A stretch of DNA of 64,000 nucleotides, from NCBI RefSeq assembly GCF_029623955.1, contig NZ_JARSBP010000005.1, positions 248,001 through 312,000 on the forward strand. Reading direction: 5' to 3'. The notes under the pieces were generated by a model. The model was not told the DNA's origin and did no database searches. It saw nothing but the letters and a program-made list of their open reading frames with translations. Position numbers and translations under genes: made by a program. Below are positions 1 to 11,431 of this stretch, piece after piece; position 1 is the stretch's first letter, and every line of letters starts with the position of its first letter. This DNA is from Mycobacterium sp. 236(2023). GTDB taxonomy: Bacteria; Actinomycetota; Actinomycetes; Mycobacteriales; Mycobacteriaceae.

Positions 1-1191
1 AAGTGTGAAGGAGTTCGGGTCGTTGTACACGACGACGTCGTAGGTCAGAAGCACGGGTTTCGGCACGCGCACGTACCAGACGAGTTGGTCGGCCGCCTGC
101 TGGAGAGCGGCGACCCGTTCGTCGGTCCAGATCTCGCGATCGGGATCGTTGGTGAAGTTGAACTCGAACTTGACAGCCCCGTGGTTGATCAGCAAGGTGG
201 CCTGGGTTCCGATGGGGCGGAACAGATTCAAGAGATTGATGTGCAGACCCGCATCGATCGCCATTACCGTGAAAGTGTCGACCCCGTTGAAGTTTTCACC
301 CGGCGTGTACGTGTAGGTACCGTCCGCGTGGAAACGCAGGGCGCCGGTCGTCGGGCCTTGAACGATCCGGTAGTAGATGCGGTCGTCATCGGCGTCGTCT
401 GCGTAGACCCGACCGGTGATGTCCCCGGTGATCACACCGGTGATCTGCACCGGGTCGACGGTGGGAGCCTGGTTGAAGAACGCCCGCCGCATGGCGTAGA
501 ACGACTCTTCCATCCGCAACTTGCGCTGATCCGAGACGTTCAAGGTGTCGATCCACGCGACGTGGCGCGCTGTCCAGTCGTCGAGGAACTGGGCGACGAC
601 CTCGCTCCAGGGTGTTACCGGCTGCTCGTCGTCCGTTGGATCTGCCAGCGCCGTCGCGCCCGAATCCGTTGCAGTGGAGGTGTTCTCCGTCTCCATCGGT
701 GACTCGACCAGGTCGACATCCTCGACCGAAGTCTCGACGGCCGGCTCGTCCAGCGCGGGCTCGTCAGCAGCGTCGGTGGTGGCAGCGCTGTCCTCCGCCT
801 CGACCTCGTCGTCGTCGATCTCGTCGTCTACCTCAGCGGCGACGTCGGCCTCGTCGTCGGCATCCTCGGCATCGGACTCATCGGCGGCGTCTACGTCATC
901 TCCATCGGCGTCCGTGTCATCTGCGTCGGAGTCATCTTTACTCGACGCCGATGGACCGGCCTTGTCCGACTTGCCGGTCTGGGACGAGTCCGACGACGCC
1001 GACGACTCGCTACCGGTGTCGGCCGACGCCGTGGCTGGATCCGGCCCGACAAGGCTGAACCCAAGCAATGCCGCACCCATACCCGCCGATGCGACCCCAA
1101 GTTGTAGCCAGCGTCGGACCGGCAGGTCCTTCGATTTGCGATTGTGCCCAGTTCGATTGGTGGACAACGAATCTCTACGATGCTTCGTCAC
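1..1191 (-). CDS. Secreted Asp/Ser-rich cadherin-like protein, N-terminal part (cut by window edge)
   Basis: 397 codons are present and the 3' end lies outside the window. The protein begins with a basic segment and a hydrophobic signal/anchor (around residues 30-50, WLQLGVASAGMGAALLGF). A long acidic Asp/Ser/Glu low-complexity stretch follows, then a cadherin/Ig-like module containing a YTPGENFNGVDTF motif. It is a paralogue of the neighbouring gene, which goes on into a metalloprotease domain, so the missing part is probably that domain. I chose the GTG at 1191 because the bases before it (a G-rich SD-like stretch and an aactaac motif) align with those before the paralogue's ATG. Function unknown; a surface-exposed protein is inferred. 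Confidence 0.8.
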   Translation of the reverse strand, partial: MTKHRRDSLSTNRTGHNRKSKDLPVRRWLQLGVASAGMGAALLGFSLVGPDPATASADTGSESSASSDSSQTGKSDKAGPSASSKDDSDADDTDADGDDVDAADESDAEDADDEADVAAEVDDEIDDDEVEAEDSAATTDAADEPALDEPAVETSVEDVDLVESPMETENTSTATDSGATALADPTDDEQPVTPWSEVVAQFLDDWTARHVAWIDTLNVSDQRKLRMEESFYAMRRAFFNQAPTVDPVQITGVITGDITGRVYADDADDDRIYYRIVQGPTTGALRFHADGTYTYTPGENFNGVDTFTVMAIDAGLHINLLNLFRPIGTQATLLINHGAVKFEFNFTNDPDREIWTDERVAALQQAADQLVWYVRVPKPVLLTYDVVVYNDPNSFTL

Positions 1192-1221
1192 TATTGACCC
1201 CCGAGTTAGTTTCCCAGGGAA

Positions 1222-1256
1222 TTTATACCGCAGATCGCCGTAGTTTGCTAGCAAAC
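1222..1256 (-). promoter_or_regulatory. Putative promoter with a 14-bp palindromic operator
   Basis: Reading the minus strand, a perfect palindrome GTTTGCTAGCAAAC (1256-1243) lies 15 bp upstream of a -10-like TATAAA (1227-1222), about 30 bp before the GTG start at 1191. The palindrome covers the expected -35 region, as a repressor or activator site would. The same arrangement precedes the downstream paralogue. Confidence 0.5.
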
Positions 1257-1272
1257 CACTCTATTGGCAGGC

Positions 1273-3099
<1,827 letters not shown>

Positions 3100-3129
3100 A
3101 TTTACCCCCTGGTTAGTTGCTTACGCAAC

Positions 3130-3163
3130 GTTATACCGGATGGCATCAGTGTTTGCTAGCAAA
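3130..3163 (-). promoter_or_regulatory. Putative promoter with a 12-bp palindromic operator
   Basis: The perfect palindrome TTTGCTAGCAAA (3163-3152) lies 16 bp upstream of a TATAAC -10-like hexamer (3135-3130) on the minus strand, before the ATG at 3099. The layout matches that of the upstream paralogue and suggests shared control. Confidence 0.5.
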
Positions 3164-3202
3164 ACCGTGGCATTCCGCGCCGCACGTGCCGGCGGGGTGG
3201 CC

Positions 3203-3224
3203 GTCAACTCTTGTTCACCCATTG
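3203..3224 (+). promoter_or_regulatory. Possible PHO box (11-bp direct repeat)
   Basis: Two adjacent 11-bp units, GTCAACTCTTG and TTCACCCATTG, resemble the G/TTCACC direct repeats bound by actinobacterial phosphate-response regulators (PhoP/RegX3 type). They lie about 93 bp before the phoX start, where phosphate-starvation control is expected. The match is imperfect (7 of 11 identical between units). Confidence 0.35.
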
Positions 3225-3316
3225 CTTGCCTTCTGCTACCCCGGCTGCAGTAACTTCCTGCGGGTCCGGCCGCCCAGCCCCCCGGCCGGAATTCATGCCG
3301 GAAGGAAACTGTCGCC

Positions 3317-5392
3317 ATGGCGCTAGTGCCGCTCAATCTGCTTGTCAGCCACAACGGAAAGTCCAAGCGACAGCACGTCACCTGTGTGCACAAGTGTGGC
3401 AACGCATGCTCGAAGCCGGTGCCCAACAAGAGCGACAACGAGTACTTCGGCGACATCGCCAAGGCGGTTTCGCGGCGCTCCATCCTGCAGGCCGGCGGCG
3501 TCGCCGTTCTCGCCGTCGGCGCAGGCTCGGCGCTGGCCGCATGCTCCAACAACTCGCAGCCGGCACCCACGACCGCCTCATCGTCGCCTGCAGCAGCCGA
3601 GCCCCCCGCCGGCATGAACTTCGCCTCCGTCGCCCCCAACAGTGAGGACGCCGTCGTCGTCGCCGACGGTTACGAGCAAGGGGTCGTCATCAGCTGGGGG
3701 GACCCCGTGCTGCCCGATGCGCCCCCGTTCGACGTCACCAAGCAGACCGGCGCCTCGCAGCGCGGCCAGTTCGGCTTCAACAACGACTTCGCCGGGCTGC
3801 TCCCCATCGAGGGCCAGGATGGGCACTACCTTCTGGTGACCAATTACGAGTACGCCACACCGCAATTCATGTTCCCCGGCTACAACGCCGACGCCCCCAC
3901 CCGCGACCAGTTCGACGTCGAGATCGCGTCGATGGGTATGGGCGTCGTCGAGGTCGAGCGCACCCCCGAAGGTGGTCTGAAACCGGTGATGGGCAAGTAC
4001 AACCGGCGCATCACCGGCGACAGTCCGTTCACACTGGCCGGGCCCGCCGCGGGCACCGACTTCGTCAAGACCCAGGCCGACCCCACCGGCCGCACCGTGC
4101 TGGGTACCATCGCCAACTGCGCCGGAGGCGTAACACCCTGGGGCACTGTTCTTTCCGGTGAGGAGAACTTCCACGGCTACTTCGGCGCACCCGAAGGTTC
4201 GCCCACGCCCCAGCCCGTCGACGCGGATCGCTGGGACCGCTACGGTCTGTCCCCGGAGCCCTCCGAACTCAAATGGGAGACATTCGATCCCCGCTTCGAC
4301 CTCGTCAAGACCCCCAACGAGAACAACCGGTTCGGCTACGTCGTCGAACTCAACCCGTGGGATCCGACGTCCACCCCGATCAAGCACTCCGCGATGGGCC
4401 GCCTCAAGCATGAAGGCGCCAACATCTACGTCACCGACGACGGCACCGTCGTCGCGTACACGGGTGACGACGAGCGCTTCGACTACATGTACAAGTTCGT
4501 CTCCACCCGCAAGATCCAGCCGGGGACCGACCCCGCCGCGATGGCGAACAATCTGGCCATCCTCGACGAGGGCACGCTCTACGTCGCCAAGCTGTCCAGC
4601 GACATCCCCGTCAACGAAATCGACGGCTCCGGAAAGCTTCCCGCCAAAGGCTCGTTCGCAGGCTCCGGTACCTGGCTGCCGCTGCTGAAGTCCGGACCCA
4701 ACGGGCAGGCCGAGTCGCTCGTCGACGGCATCACCGCGCAGGAAGTCGCCGTGTTCACCCGAATGGCCGCCGACAAAGCCGGCGCCACCAAGATGGACCG
4801 CCCCGAGGACTTCGAGGCCAACCCCAAGACCGGCAAGGTCTACGTCGCACTGACCAACAACGACGAGCGCGGCGCCGACGGCGAAGCGCCCGCTGACGCG
4901 TCAAACCCGCGCAACGACAACAAGAGTGGGCAGATCCTCGAGATCACCGACAACCACACGGGCACCGACTTCACCTGGGACCTGCTGCTGGTCTGCGGTG
5001 ACCCCGCCGCCGCCGACACCTACTACGGCGGGTTCGACAAGACGAAGGTCAGCCCGATCTCCTGCCCGGACAACCTCGCCTTCGACAGCCACGGCAACCT
5101 GTGGATCTCCACCGACGGCAATGCGCTCGACTCCAACGACGGACTGTTCGCCGTCGCGCTGGAGGGCCCCAACCGCGGTGAGACCAAGCAGTTCCTGACC
5201 GTGCCGCTCGGAGCCGAAACGTGCGGCCCGGTGGTGACGGACGACATCGTCACCGTCTCTGTCCAGCACCCGGGTGAGAACGACGAGAACAGCATCGACG
5301 ACCCGCAGTCGAGGTGGCCAGAAGGCGGCAACGGCACGGCGCGGCCGTCGGTGGTCGCGGTGTGGAAGAGCGGCGGCCAGATCGGCATGTAA
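3317..5392 (+). CDS. phoX: PhoX-family alkaline phosphatase, Tat-exported
   Basis: 691 residues of the PhoX (DUF839) family, calcium/iron-dependent phosphatases that release phosphate from phosphomonoesters outside the membrane. Near residue 53 is SRRSILQAGG, a twin-arginine signal, followed by a hydrophobic stretch. A lipobox-like LAAC at Cys76 suggests a Tat-exported lipoprotein. An Ala/Ser/Pro linker precedes the catalytic domain, with family segments such as NCAGGVTPWGT, GEENFHGYF and GRLKHEGANI. The SD GGAAGGAAA lies just before the ATG. A possible PHO box upstream fits induction by phosphate limitation. Confidence 0.88.
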   Translation: MALVPLNLLVSHNGKSKRQHVTCVHKCGNACSKPVPNKSDNEYFGDIAKAVSRRSILQAGGVAVLAVGAGSALAACSNNSQPAPTTASSSPAAAEPPAGMNFASVAPNSEDAVVVADGYEQGVVISWGDPVLPDAPPFDVTKQTGASQRGQFGFNNDFAGLLPIEGQDGHYLLVTNYEYATPQFMFPGYNADAPTRDQFDVEIASMGMGVVEVERTPEGGLKPVMGKYNRRITGDSPFTLAGPAAGTDFVKTQADPTGRTVLGTIANCAGGVTPWGTVLSGEENFHGYFGAPEGSPTPQPVDADRWDRYGLSPEPSELKWETFDPRFDLVKTPNENNRFGYVVELNPWDPTSTPIKHSAMGRLKHEGANIYVTDDGTVVAYTGDDERFDYMYKFVSTRKIQPGTDPAAMANNLAILDEGTLYVAKLSSDIPVNEIDGSGKLPAKGSFAGSGTWLPLLKSGPNGQAESLVDGITAQEVAVFTRMAADKAGATKMDRPEDFEANPKTGKVYVALTNNDERGADGEAPADASNPRNDNKSGQILEITDNHTGTDFTWDLLLVCGDPAAADTYYGGFDKTKVSPISCPDNLAFDSHGNLWISTDGNALDSNDGLFAVALEGPNRGETKQFLTVPLGAETCGPVVTDDIVTVSVQHPGENDENSIDDPQSRWPEGGNGTARPSVVAVWKSGGQIGM

Positions 5393-5420
5393 GTGCCGGG
5401 CGCAGGGTTACGTTGGAATC

Positions 5421-6218
5421 ATGACTCTTCCGATCCGTATCGGCGTTCAGCTTCAGCCGCAGCACTCCCCGCAATACAGTCTCATCCGCGATGCCGTGCG
5501 CCGCTGCGAGGACATCGGCGTCGACGTGGTGTTCAACTGGGATCACTTCTTCCCGCTGTACGGCGACCCCGACGGCGCGCACTACGAGTGCTGGACGATG
5601 CTGGGTGCGTGGGCCGAGCAGACATCGCGCATCGAACTCGGCGCGCTGGTCACGTGCAACTCCTACCGCAACCCTGAACTGCTTGCCGACATGGCCCGCA
5701 CCGTCGACCACGTCTCGGACGGACGGCTCATCCTGGGCATCGGATCCGGCTGGAAGCAGAAGGATTACGACGAGTACGGCTACGAGTTCGGCACCGCGGG
5801 CAGCCGCCTGGACGACCTTGCGGATGCGCTGCCCCGGATCGAATCCAGGCTGGCGAAACTCAATCCCCAGCCGGTGCGCGACATCCCGGTGCTGATCGGC
5901 GGCGGAGGCGAGAAGAAAACTCTCCGCCTGGTCGCCCAACACGCCCACATCTGGCATTCCTTCTCGGACACCGACAGCTACCCCCGCAAGTCCGAGATCC
6001 TGGCGCGGCACTGCGCCGACGTGGGCCGCGACCCGGCGACGATCGAGCGGTCGGCGGAAGCCAAGGGCCGCAACTCCGAAGACCTTCTCGAGAACGCCGC
6101 AGCGCTGACGTCGCTGGGCATCTCGATGCTGACCGTCGGCGTCAACGGGCCAGACTACGACCTGTCGACGGCGGAAACCCTCTGCCGCTGGCGGGACCGC
6201 CAAAACACCGGCGGGTGA
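5421..6218 (+). CDS. LLM-class F420-dependent oxidoreductase
   Basis: 265 residues of the luciferase-like TIM-barrel family, most of whose mycobacterial members use coenzyme F420. Recognisable parts are MTLPIRIGVQL at the start, WDHFFPLYGDPDGAHYECW, LGALVTCNSYRNP and the GRLILGIGSGW signature. The position next to GntR and MarR genes and leuS corresponds to Rv0044c of M. tuberculosis. I chose the ATG at 5421 because the family starts there and the upstream reading frame lies inside phoX. Substrate unknown. Confidence 0.85.
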   Translation: MTLPIRIGVQLQPQHSPQYSLIRDAVRRCEDIGVDVVFNWDHFFPLYGDPDGAHYECWTMLGAWAEQTSRIELGALVTCNSYRNPELLADMARTVDHVSDGRLILGIGSGWKQKDYDEYGYEFGTAGSRLDDLADALPRIESRLAKLNPQPVRDIPVLIGGGGEKKTLRLVAQHAHIWHSFSDTDSYPRKSEILARHCADVGRDPATIERSAEAKGRNSEDLLENAAALTSLGISMLTVGVNGPDYDLSTAETLCRWRDRQNTGG

Positions 6219-6270
6219 TGCTGCGGAACGGCCCTGCGGGCGGGAGCTGCCGTGAGAGACTGTCGCCGCC

Positions 6271-6936
6271 ATGCCCAAGAAGTATGGGGTTAAAGAGAAG
6301 GACCTCGTGGTCAATCACGTGGTCAATCTGGTGTTGACAGGAAAGCTCCGCTCCGGAGATCGCCTGGACCGCAACGAGATTGCCACTCAACTCGGGCTCA
6401 GTCGGGTGCCGATCCAAGAGGCGGTCGTGCAACTCGAGCACGACGGGATCCTGTCGACGCGCTATCACCGTGGGGCCTACGTCGAAAGGTTCGACGAGTC
6501 GGCTGTCCGCGAACATCACGAGCTCTACGGCCTCATCAGCGGCATCGCGTCCGGGCGTGCCGCGGCCGCCGCGGACCCGACGGTGATCGCCGAGCTCGAC
6601 AGCGAGGTCGCGCAGATGCGGACCGGTCGCGACGCGCGACAGTTCGATGCCCACGCCAAGCGGTTCCGCGCCATCGTCAACGCCGAGTACGCCGGGCCGA
6701 GACTGCAGGCGGCGATCGACTCGTCGAAGACGTTCATCCCCGAGTCCTTCTGGGAGACGTACGTGCAGCACCGTGAGCAGCTGCTGCCCTCGTACGAGGC
6801 CGAGCTCGCCGCGATCATCGCCCGGGACGGGACTGCCGCCCGTGCCGCATGCGCAGAACGCGCCGAGGTCATGGCCAGAATCCTGTTGAACGAGCTGGTC
6901 CGGCGCGGCGTGCTGTGCGCTTTGCGTTCCGGTTGA
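6271..6936 (+). CDS. GntR-family transcriptional regulator
   Basis: 221 residues. An N-terminal winged helix (about 10-75; GDRLDRNEIATQLGLSRVPIQEAVVQLEHDGIL) is followed by an all-helical FCD-type effector domain. It corresponds in place to Rv0043c. It precedes the amino-acid ABC transporter genes by under 50 bp, so it may control them or the LLM oxidoreductase. Ligand unknown. Confidence 0.85.
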   Translation: MPKKYGVKEKDLVVNHVVNLVLTGKLRSGDRLDRNEIATQLGLSRVPIQEAVVQLEHDGILSTRYHRGAYVERFDESAVREHHELYGLISGIASGRAAAAADPTVIAELDSEVAQMRTGRDARQFDAHAKRFRAIVNAEYAGPRLQAAIDSSKTFIPESFWETYVQHREQLLPSYEAELAAIIARDGTAARAACAERAEVMARILLNELVRRGVLCALRSG

Positions 6937-6981
6937 GGAGAAGCCGCCGACTCGATCGGGCGGCGCGCTACCTTGCTTTGA

Positions 6982-8777
6982 ATGACGTGCTTACGGGTAC
7001 TGCGCCACACCGTGAAGACCTTCGTGATCGCGCTGGTGGTGGGAATCGTCTTCACCATGGGGTTTGCCGTCCCGGCAAGTGCCCAGGTGGCCAATGCTCT
7101 CCACCGGGTGTCGAGAGCGCCAGCGCGCTACCCACCAATCTCGCCGCGGCCGCGAGCGGCCCCGAGGCCGACAAGTACACGACAGCGACGGTCAAGCCCC
7201 TCGACTCCGTCGACGTCAACGCCCTGGGTCTGAGCCAGCCGGGCGTTCTGACCGTCGGCACGCTCTCCGACGCGCCCCCCAGCATCTGCATCAACTCTGC
7301 AGGCCAGTTCACCGGCTTCGACAACGAACTGCTGCGCGCCGTCGCCGACAAGCTGGGTCTTCGGATCAACTTCGTCGGCACCGAGTTCTCCGGGTTGCTG
7401 GCCCAAGTCGCAGCCCGGCGGTTCGACGTGGGGTCGTCGTCGATCACCACCACCGACGCCCGGCGCCGCACCGTCGGCTTCACCAACGGCTACGACTTCG
7501 GCTACTTCTCGCTCGTCGTTCCCAACGGCTCCCCGATCGACGGCTTCGGCAAGCTCGCCTCCGGGCAACGCATCGGGGTGGTTCAGGGCACCGTGCAAGA
7601 GGCCTACGTCATCGACACGCTGAAGCTGCAACCCGTCAAGTTCCCGGACTACAACACCGTCTACGCCAGTCTCAAGTCCGGTCAACTCGACGCGTGGGTG
7701 GCGCCGTCACAGCAGGCACAGGGCACGGTGCAGCCCGGTGACCCGGCGCAAATCATCGAGAACACCTTCAGCTTGGACAATTTCATCGCCTGGGCGGTCG
7801 CCAATGACAACCCCGCCCTGATCGACGCGCTGAACTCCGGCCTCGACGCCGTCATCGCCGACGGCACGTGGGCGAAGCTGTACACCGACTGGGTGCCCCG
7901 CGCCCTGCCGCCCGGATGGAAACCCGGATCCAAGGCAGCCCCGGAACCTGAGCTTCCCGACTTCACCGCCATCGCCGCCGAGAACCAGGCCGGCAACACG
8001 CCCGCAGCTCCCGTCCAGCCGAAATCCATGCTGTCCCAACTCGGCTCGGCTTTCCTCGATTGGGACCTCTACCGCCAGGCCATCCCCGACCTGTTCAAGA
8101 CCGGCCTGCCCAACACGTTGATCCTCACCATCTCCGCCAGCATCATCGGCCTGATCCTCGGCATGGCGCTCGCCGTCGCCGGAATCTCGAAATCGCGATG
8201 GCTGCGCTGGCCCGCCCGGGTGTACACCGACATCTTCCGCGGGCTGCCCGAAGTGGTGATCATCCTGCTGATCGGTCTCGGAATCGGTCCCGTCGTGGGC
8301 GGACTGACCGGCAACAATCCCTATCCGCTGGGCATCGCGGCACTCGGTCTGATGGCCGCCGCCTACATCGGAGAGATCTTCCGCTCCGGCATTCAGAGCG
8401 TCGATCCCGGCCAGCTCGAGGCCTCTCGCGCACTGGGTTTCGGCTACCCCACGTCGATGCGGCTCGTCGTCGTACCTCAAGGCGTCCGGCGCGTGCTGCC
8501 CGCACTGATGAACCAGTTCATCTCACTGCTGAAGGCGTCGTCGCTGGTGTACTTCCTCGGGCTCGTCGCCGACCAACGTGAACTCTTCCAGGTCGGCCGG
8601 GATCTCAATGCCCAGACGGGCAACCTGTCGCCGCTGGTGGCCGCCGGCCTGTTCTATCTGGCGCTGACGATCCCGTTGACACACCTCGTCAACTTCATCG
8701 ACTCCCGGCTGCGCAAAGGACGACAACCCACCGACGAGGACCCACTGACACTGTCGACCTCGCAGGAGATGAACTGA
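6982..8777 (+). CDS. Glutamine-type ABC transporter, fused substrate-binding protein/permease, with apparent frameshift
   Basis: The mature protein has a type-3 solute-binding domain (LTVGTLSDAPPSIC..FTGFDNELLRAVADKLG), a Pro/Ala linker, and a HisM/GlnP-type permease with the EAA-type segment EASRALGFGYPTSMRLVVVPQ. It is read in a frame without any signal peptide. A good signal peptide (MTCLRVLRHTVKTFVIALVVG..VPASAQ, ATG at 6982) lies just upstream in another frame. Joining them needs one extra base near 7090-7097. So the gene is either disrupted by a one-base deletion, carries a sequencing error, or starts without a signal. The 3' end overlaps the ATPase gene (ATGA). Confidence 0.75.
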
Positions 8778-9508
8778 TGACCACTGCGGTTTCCCTGACT
8801 GCCAAGGACATTCACCTGTCGTTCGGCAAGAGCGCGGTGCTGCGAGGTGTCGACCTCGACGTTGCCGCCGGATCCAGCACCGCCGTGATCGGACCGTCCG
8901 GGTCCGGCAAATCGACCTTGCTGCGCACGCTGAACCGGCTGTACGAACCCGACCGGGGCGACATCCTGCTCGACGGACGCTCGGTGCTCGGCGACAACCC
9001 CGACCAGTTGCGGCAGCGAATCGGCATGGTGTTCCAGCACTTTCAGCTCTTCCCGCACCGCACGGTGCTCGACAACGTCGCGCTGGCCCCGCGAAAGCTC
9101 AAGAAGCTCAGCACCGACGAGGCCCGCGATCTCGGCCTCGCCCAGCTGGATCGGGTCGGATTGCGCCACAAGGCCGAGGTCCGGCCCACGACGCTGTCCG
9201 GCGGCCAACAACAGCGGGTCGCCATCGCCCGGGCACTGGCCATGGCACCGCAGGTCATGTTCTTCGACGAAGCCACCTCTGCGCTCGACCCCGAGCTGGT
9301 CAAAGGGGTGCTCGAGTTGATCGCGGACCTCGGCGCGGACGGCATGACCATGGTGGTGGTCACACACGAGATGGGGTTTGCTCGCTCATCCGCCGACACC
9401 GTCGTCTTCATGGACCACGGCCAGGTCGTCGAAACCGGACCGCCCGAGCAACTATTCGAATCCGCCGAGACCGATCGGCTGCGGCGCTTCCTCGCCCAGG
9501 TCCTCTGA
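8777..9508 (+). CDS. Polar amino-acid ABC transporter ATP-binding protein (GlnQ-like)
   Basis: 243 residues with Walker A GPSGSGKST (about 37-45), Q-loop FQHFQLFPH, signature LSGGQQQR and Walker B VMFFDEATSALD, then the H-loop VTHEM. It forms the ATPase of the importer whose binding-protein/permease fusion is encoded directly upstream. The start codon overlaps that gene's stop as ATGA, so the two are translationally coupled. The polar amino-acid subfamily is clear from sequence; glutamine or glutamate as substrate is inferred. Confidence 0.88.
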   Translation: MTTAVSLTAKDIHLSFGKSAVLRGVDLDVAAGSSTAVIGPSGSGKSTLLRTLNRLYEPDRGDILLDGRSVLGDNPDQLRQRIGMVFQHFQLFPHRTVLDNVALAPRKLKKLSTDEARDLGLAQLDRVGLRHKAEVRPTTLSGGQQQRVAIARALAMAPQVMFFDEATSALDPELVKGVLELIADLGADGMTMVVVTHEMGFARSSADTVVFMDHGQVVETGPPEQLFESAETDRLRRFLAQVL

Positions 9509-9521
9509 ACCCTGCGACCAG

Positions 9522-9546
9522 CCGCGATTTCGCGAGAATCGCGCGG
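9522..9546 (+). terminator. Possible hairpin after the ABC transporter operon
   Basis: CCGCGATT (9522-9529) faces AATCGCG (9537-9543) across a 7-nt loop, 13 bp after the ATPase stop and before the MarR gene. There is no T-run, so it may only be a weak or factor-assisted terminator. Confidence 0.25.
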
Positions 9547-9590
9547 ACACCCCAACTTGGCAGCATCGGACAGGTTAGGCTGTCTGAATT

Positions 9591-10031
9591 ATGGTGGCCA
9601 CCGAAGCACGGGTCAGCGAACTCGCTGGTGAATTGCAACGCGTGCTGTCCAAGGTGATGTCGGTGATGCGGCACACCGGGCGGACTGCGACGTCCGGCGA
9701 CCTCACGCTCGCCCAGCTGTCGATCCTGCTCACGCTGTTCGATCAGGGCCCGATGCGCATGACCGAACTCGCCGCCCACGAACGGGTCCGCACACCGACG
9801 ACGACGGTGGCCATCCGCCGGCTGGAGAAGCTCGGCCTGGTCAAGCGCGACCGCGATCCGTCCGATCTGCGCGCCGTCCTCGTCGACATCACCCCCCAGG
9901 GTCTGGCCCAACACCGGGAGGCGTTGGGGTCCAGGCAGGCTCACCTCGCCGCGTTGCTGAGCAAGCTCAGCGAGGACGAGCTCGAAGCGCTGACGAAGGC
10001 GCTCGCGCCGCTCGAGCGCATCGCGGAATAG
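9591..10031 (+). CDS. MarR-family transcriptional regulator
   Basis: 146 residues with the MarR winged-helix core: LTLAQLSILLTLFDQGPMRMTELAAHERVRTPTTTVAIRRLEKLGLVKRDRDPSDLRAVLVDITPQG, where DPSDLRAV is the family wing motif. It corresponds in position to Rv0042c near leuS. The adjacent gene on the opposite strand (convergent, 3 bp apart) is glucosylglycerate hydrolase. Target and ligand unknown. Confidence 0.85.
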   Translation: MVATEARVSELAGELQRVLSKVMSVMRHTGRTATSGDLTLAQLSILLTLFDQGPMRMTELAAHERVRTPTTTVAIRRLEKLGLVKRDRDPSDLRAVLVDITPQGLAQHREALGSRQAHLAALLSKLSEDELEALTKALAPLERIAE

Positions 10032-10034
10032 CGC

Positions 10035-11375
10035 TCAACCCAACCAGTCCAGCACCGCCGCCGCGGTCCACGATTGCTGCATGCTGCCCAACGCCTCACC
10101 CGTGAACGGTTCGTAGTACTCGGCGAACGTGCCGTCACTGGCCTGGCGCAGTCCTTCCCGGCGCAGCGTGGACGAGCGCTCTGCCCACCCGCGCCGCGCG
10201 AAGCACCACGAGAACAGCCACGTCATCACCGGCCAGACAGGTCCCCGCCAGTACTCCCGCGGACGGAAGTCCCGCGACACCGGCGACGTCGACGGGATCA
10301 GCGCATACGCGAGGTCAGGGTGTCCGCAGAAGCGCGGCCCCTCCAGCAACCGCAGCAGCGCCCGCTCCCGATCGTGGGACAGTCCGCCGCACAGCAGCGG
10401 CGCGAACTGTGCCGCCGTCTCGGTGACGATCCACTTCTCCGCCCGCAGATCGTAATCCCTTGCCGCACCAGTTCTTTCGTCAGTCGTCGCAATCACTCCG
10501 GAGCGGAAGCGGTCCGCCCAGGAATACAGATCCCTCACGTCGGCGAGCGGCCGTTTGTGATCCTCACCGATCTCGGCGAGCACCTGACACGCCACCGACA
10601 GGATCGCCGAGACGAAGACGTCCTCGACCGCGAAACTGACAGTCTTGGAAAGTAACTCGTCGTCGTAGCGGGCGGCCTTCATCTCCTCCAGCAGCCACAG
10701 GTACCGGTCGTATTCCATATCGGAGGGACGCTGGGTGGCGTCGGTGTTGATCTTGTTGTCCTCGCGCTGATACTCCGGCACATCTCCCGGAATCACGTTG
10801 GCGTAGGCGCTGTCCCAGCGCGGCGAGTTGTCCATCCCGGACTCCCAGCCGTGGTACATGGTGACGCGGCCATGCCCGTTGGGGTCGCGGCTCTCGGCCA
10901 GCCAGCGGTGCCAGCGCACCAGATCGCTCCAGCGCCGGTCCAGGAATGCTTCGGCGACCGCGCGGGTGGAGCGGCCGCGGCTCCGCGCGTGGTCGAGGAT
11001 GCGTTGGACCGCGATCGCATGGACGGGCGGCTGGGTGATTCCGGACGTGTGCCGCGACCGCGGAGCGTCGGCCGACAGGGCCGAACAGGCCCAGCGGGCC
11101 GGGCCAGGGAAGTACCCGTCCACCCCGTTGGCGAAGACGATGTGCGGGATCATGCCGTTGCGCCACTGCGCCGACAGCAGCGTGTCCAACTCGACCACGG
11201 CGCGCTCCACCGAAAGCGGCGCCAGGCCGATGGACACGAAGGCGGCGTCCCAACTCCACATGTGTGGATACAGCAGGGGCGCGGCGGTGGTCATGACACC
11301 GAGGTCGTTACCGCGCAACAGATAGGCGGCGCGGGCCGCCAATTGTGTCGGGGCGAAGCTGGGATCGTGCGGCAT
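10035..11375 (-). CDS. ggh: Glucosylglycerate hydrolase-like GH63 family enzyme
   Basis: 446 residues matching the mycobacterial glucosylglycerate hydrolase (alpha/alpha-barrel, GH63-like). Visible family segments are MWSWDAAFVSIG, NGMIPHIVF, YHGWESGMDNSPRWD and REYWRGPVWPVMTWL, which contain the acidic residues of this clan. In rapid growers this enzyme degrades the compatible solute glucosylglycerate made under nitrogen limitation. There is no signal peptide, so it is cytosolic. Substrate assignment rests on similarity to the M. hassiacum enzyme recalled from the literature. Confidence 0.75.
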   Translation of the reverse strand: MPHDPSFAPTQLAARAAYLLRGNDLGVMTTAAPLLYPHMWSWDAAFVSIGLAPLSVERAVVELDTLLSAQWRNGMIPHIVFANGVDGYFPGPARWACSALSADAPRSRHTSGITQPPVHAIAVQRILDHARSRGRSTRAVAEAFLDRRWSDLVRWHRWLAESRDPNGHGRVTMYHGWESGMDNSPRWDSAYANVIPGDVPEYQREDNKINTDATQRPSDMEYDRYLWLLEEMKAARYDDELLSKTVSFAVEDVFVSAILSVACQVLAEIGEDHKRPLADVRDLYSWADRFRSGVIATTDERTGAARDYDLRAEKWIVTETAAQFAPLLCGGLSHDRERALLRLLEGPRFCGHPDLAYALIPSTSPVSRDFRPREYWRGPVWPVMTWLFSWCFARRGWAERSSTLRREGLRQASDGTFAEYYEPFTGEALGSMQQSWTAAAVLDWLG

Positions 11376-11431
11376 TGTCCGTCAATGATGCGACGACTCT
11401 GCCCGATATGCAGGCCGGTAGGGTTTCGGGT

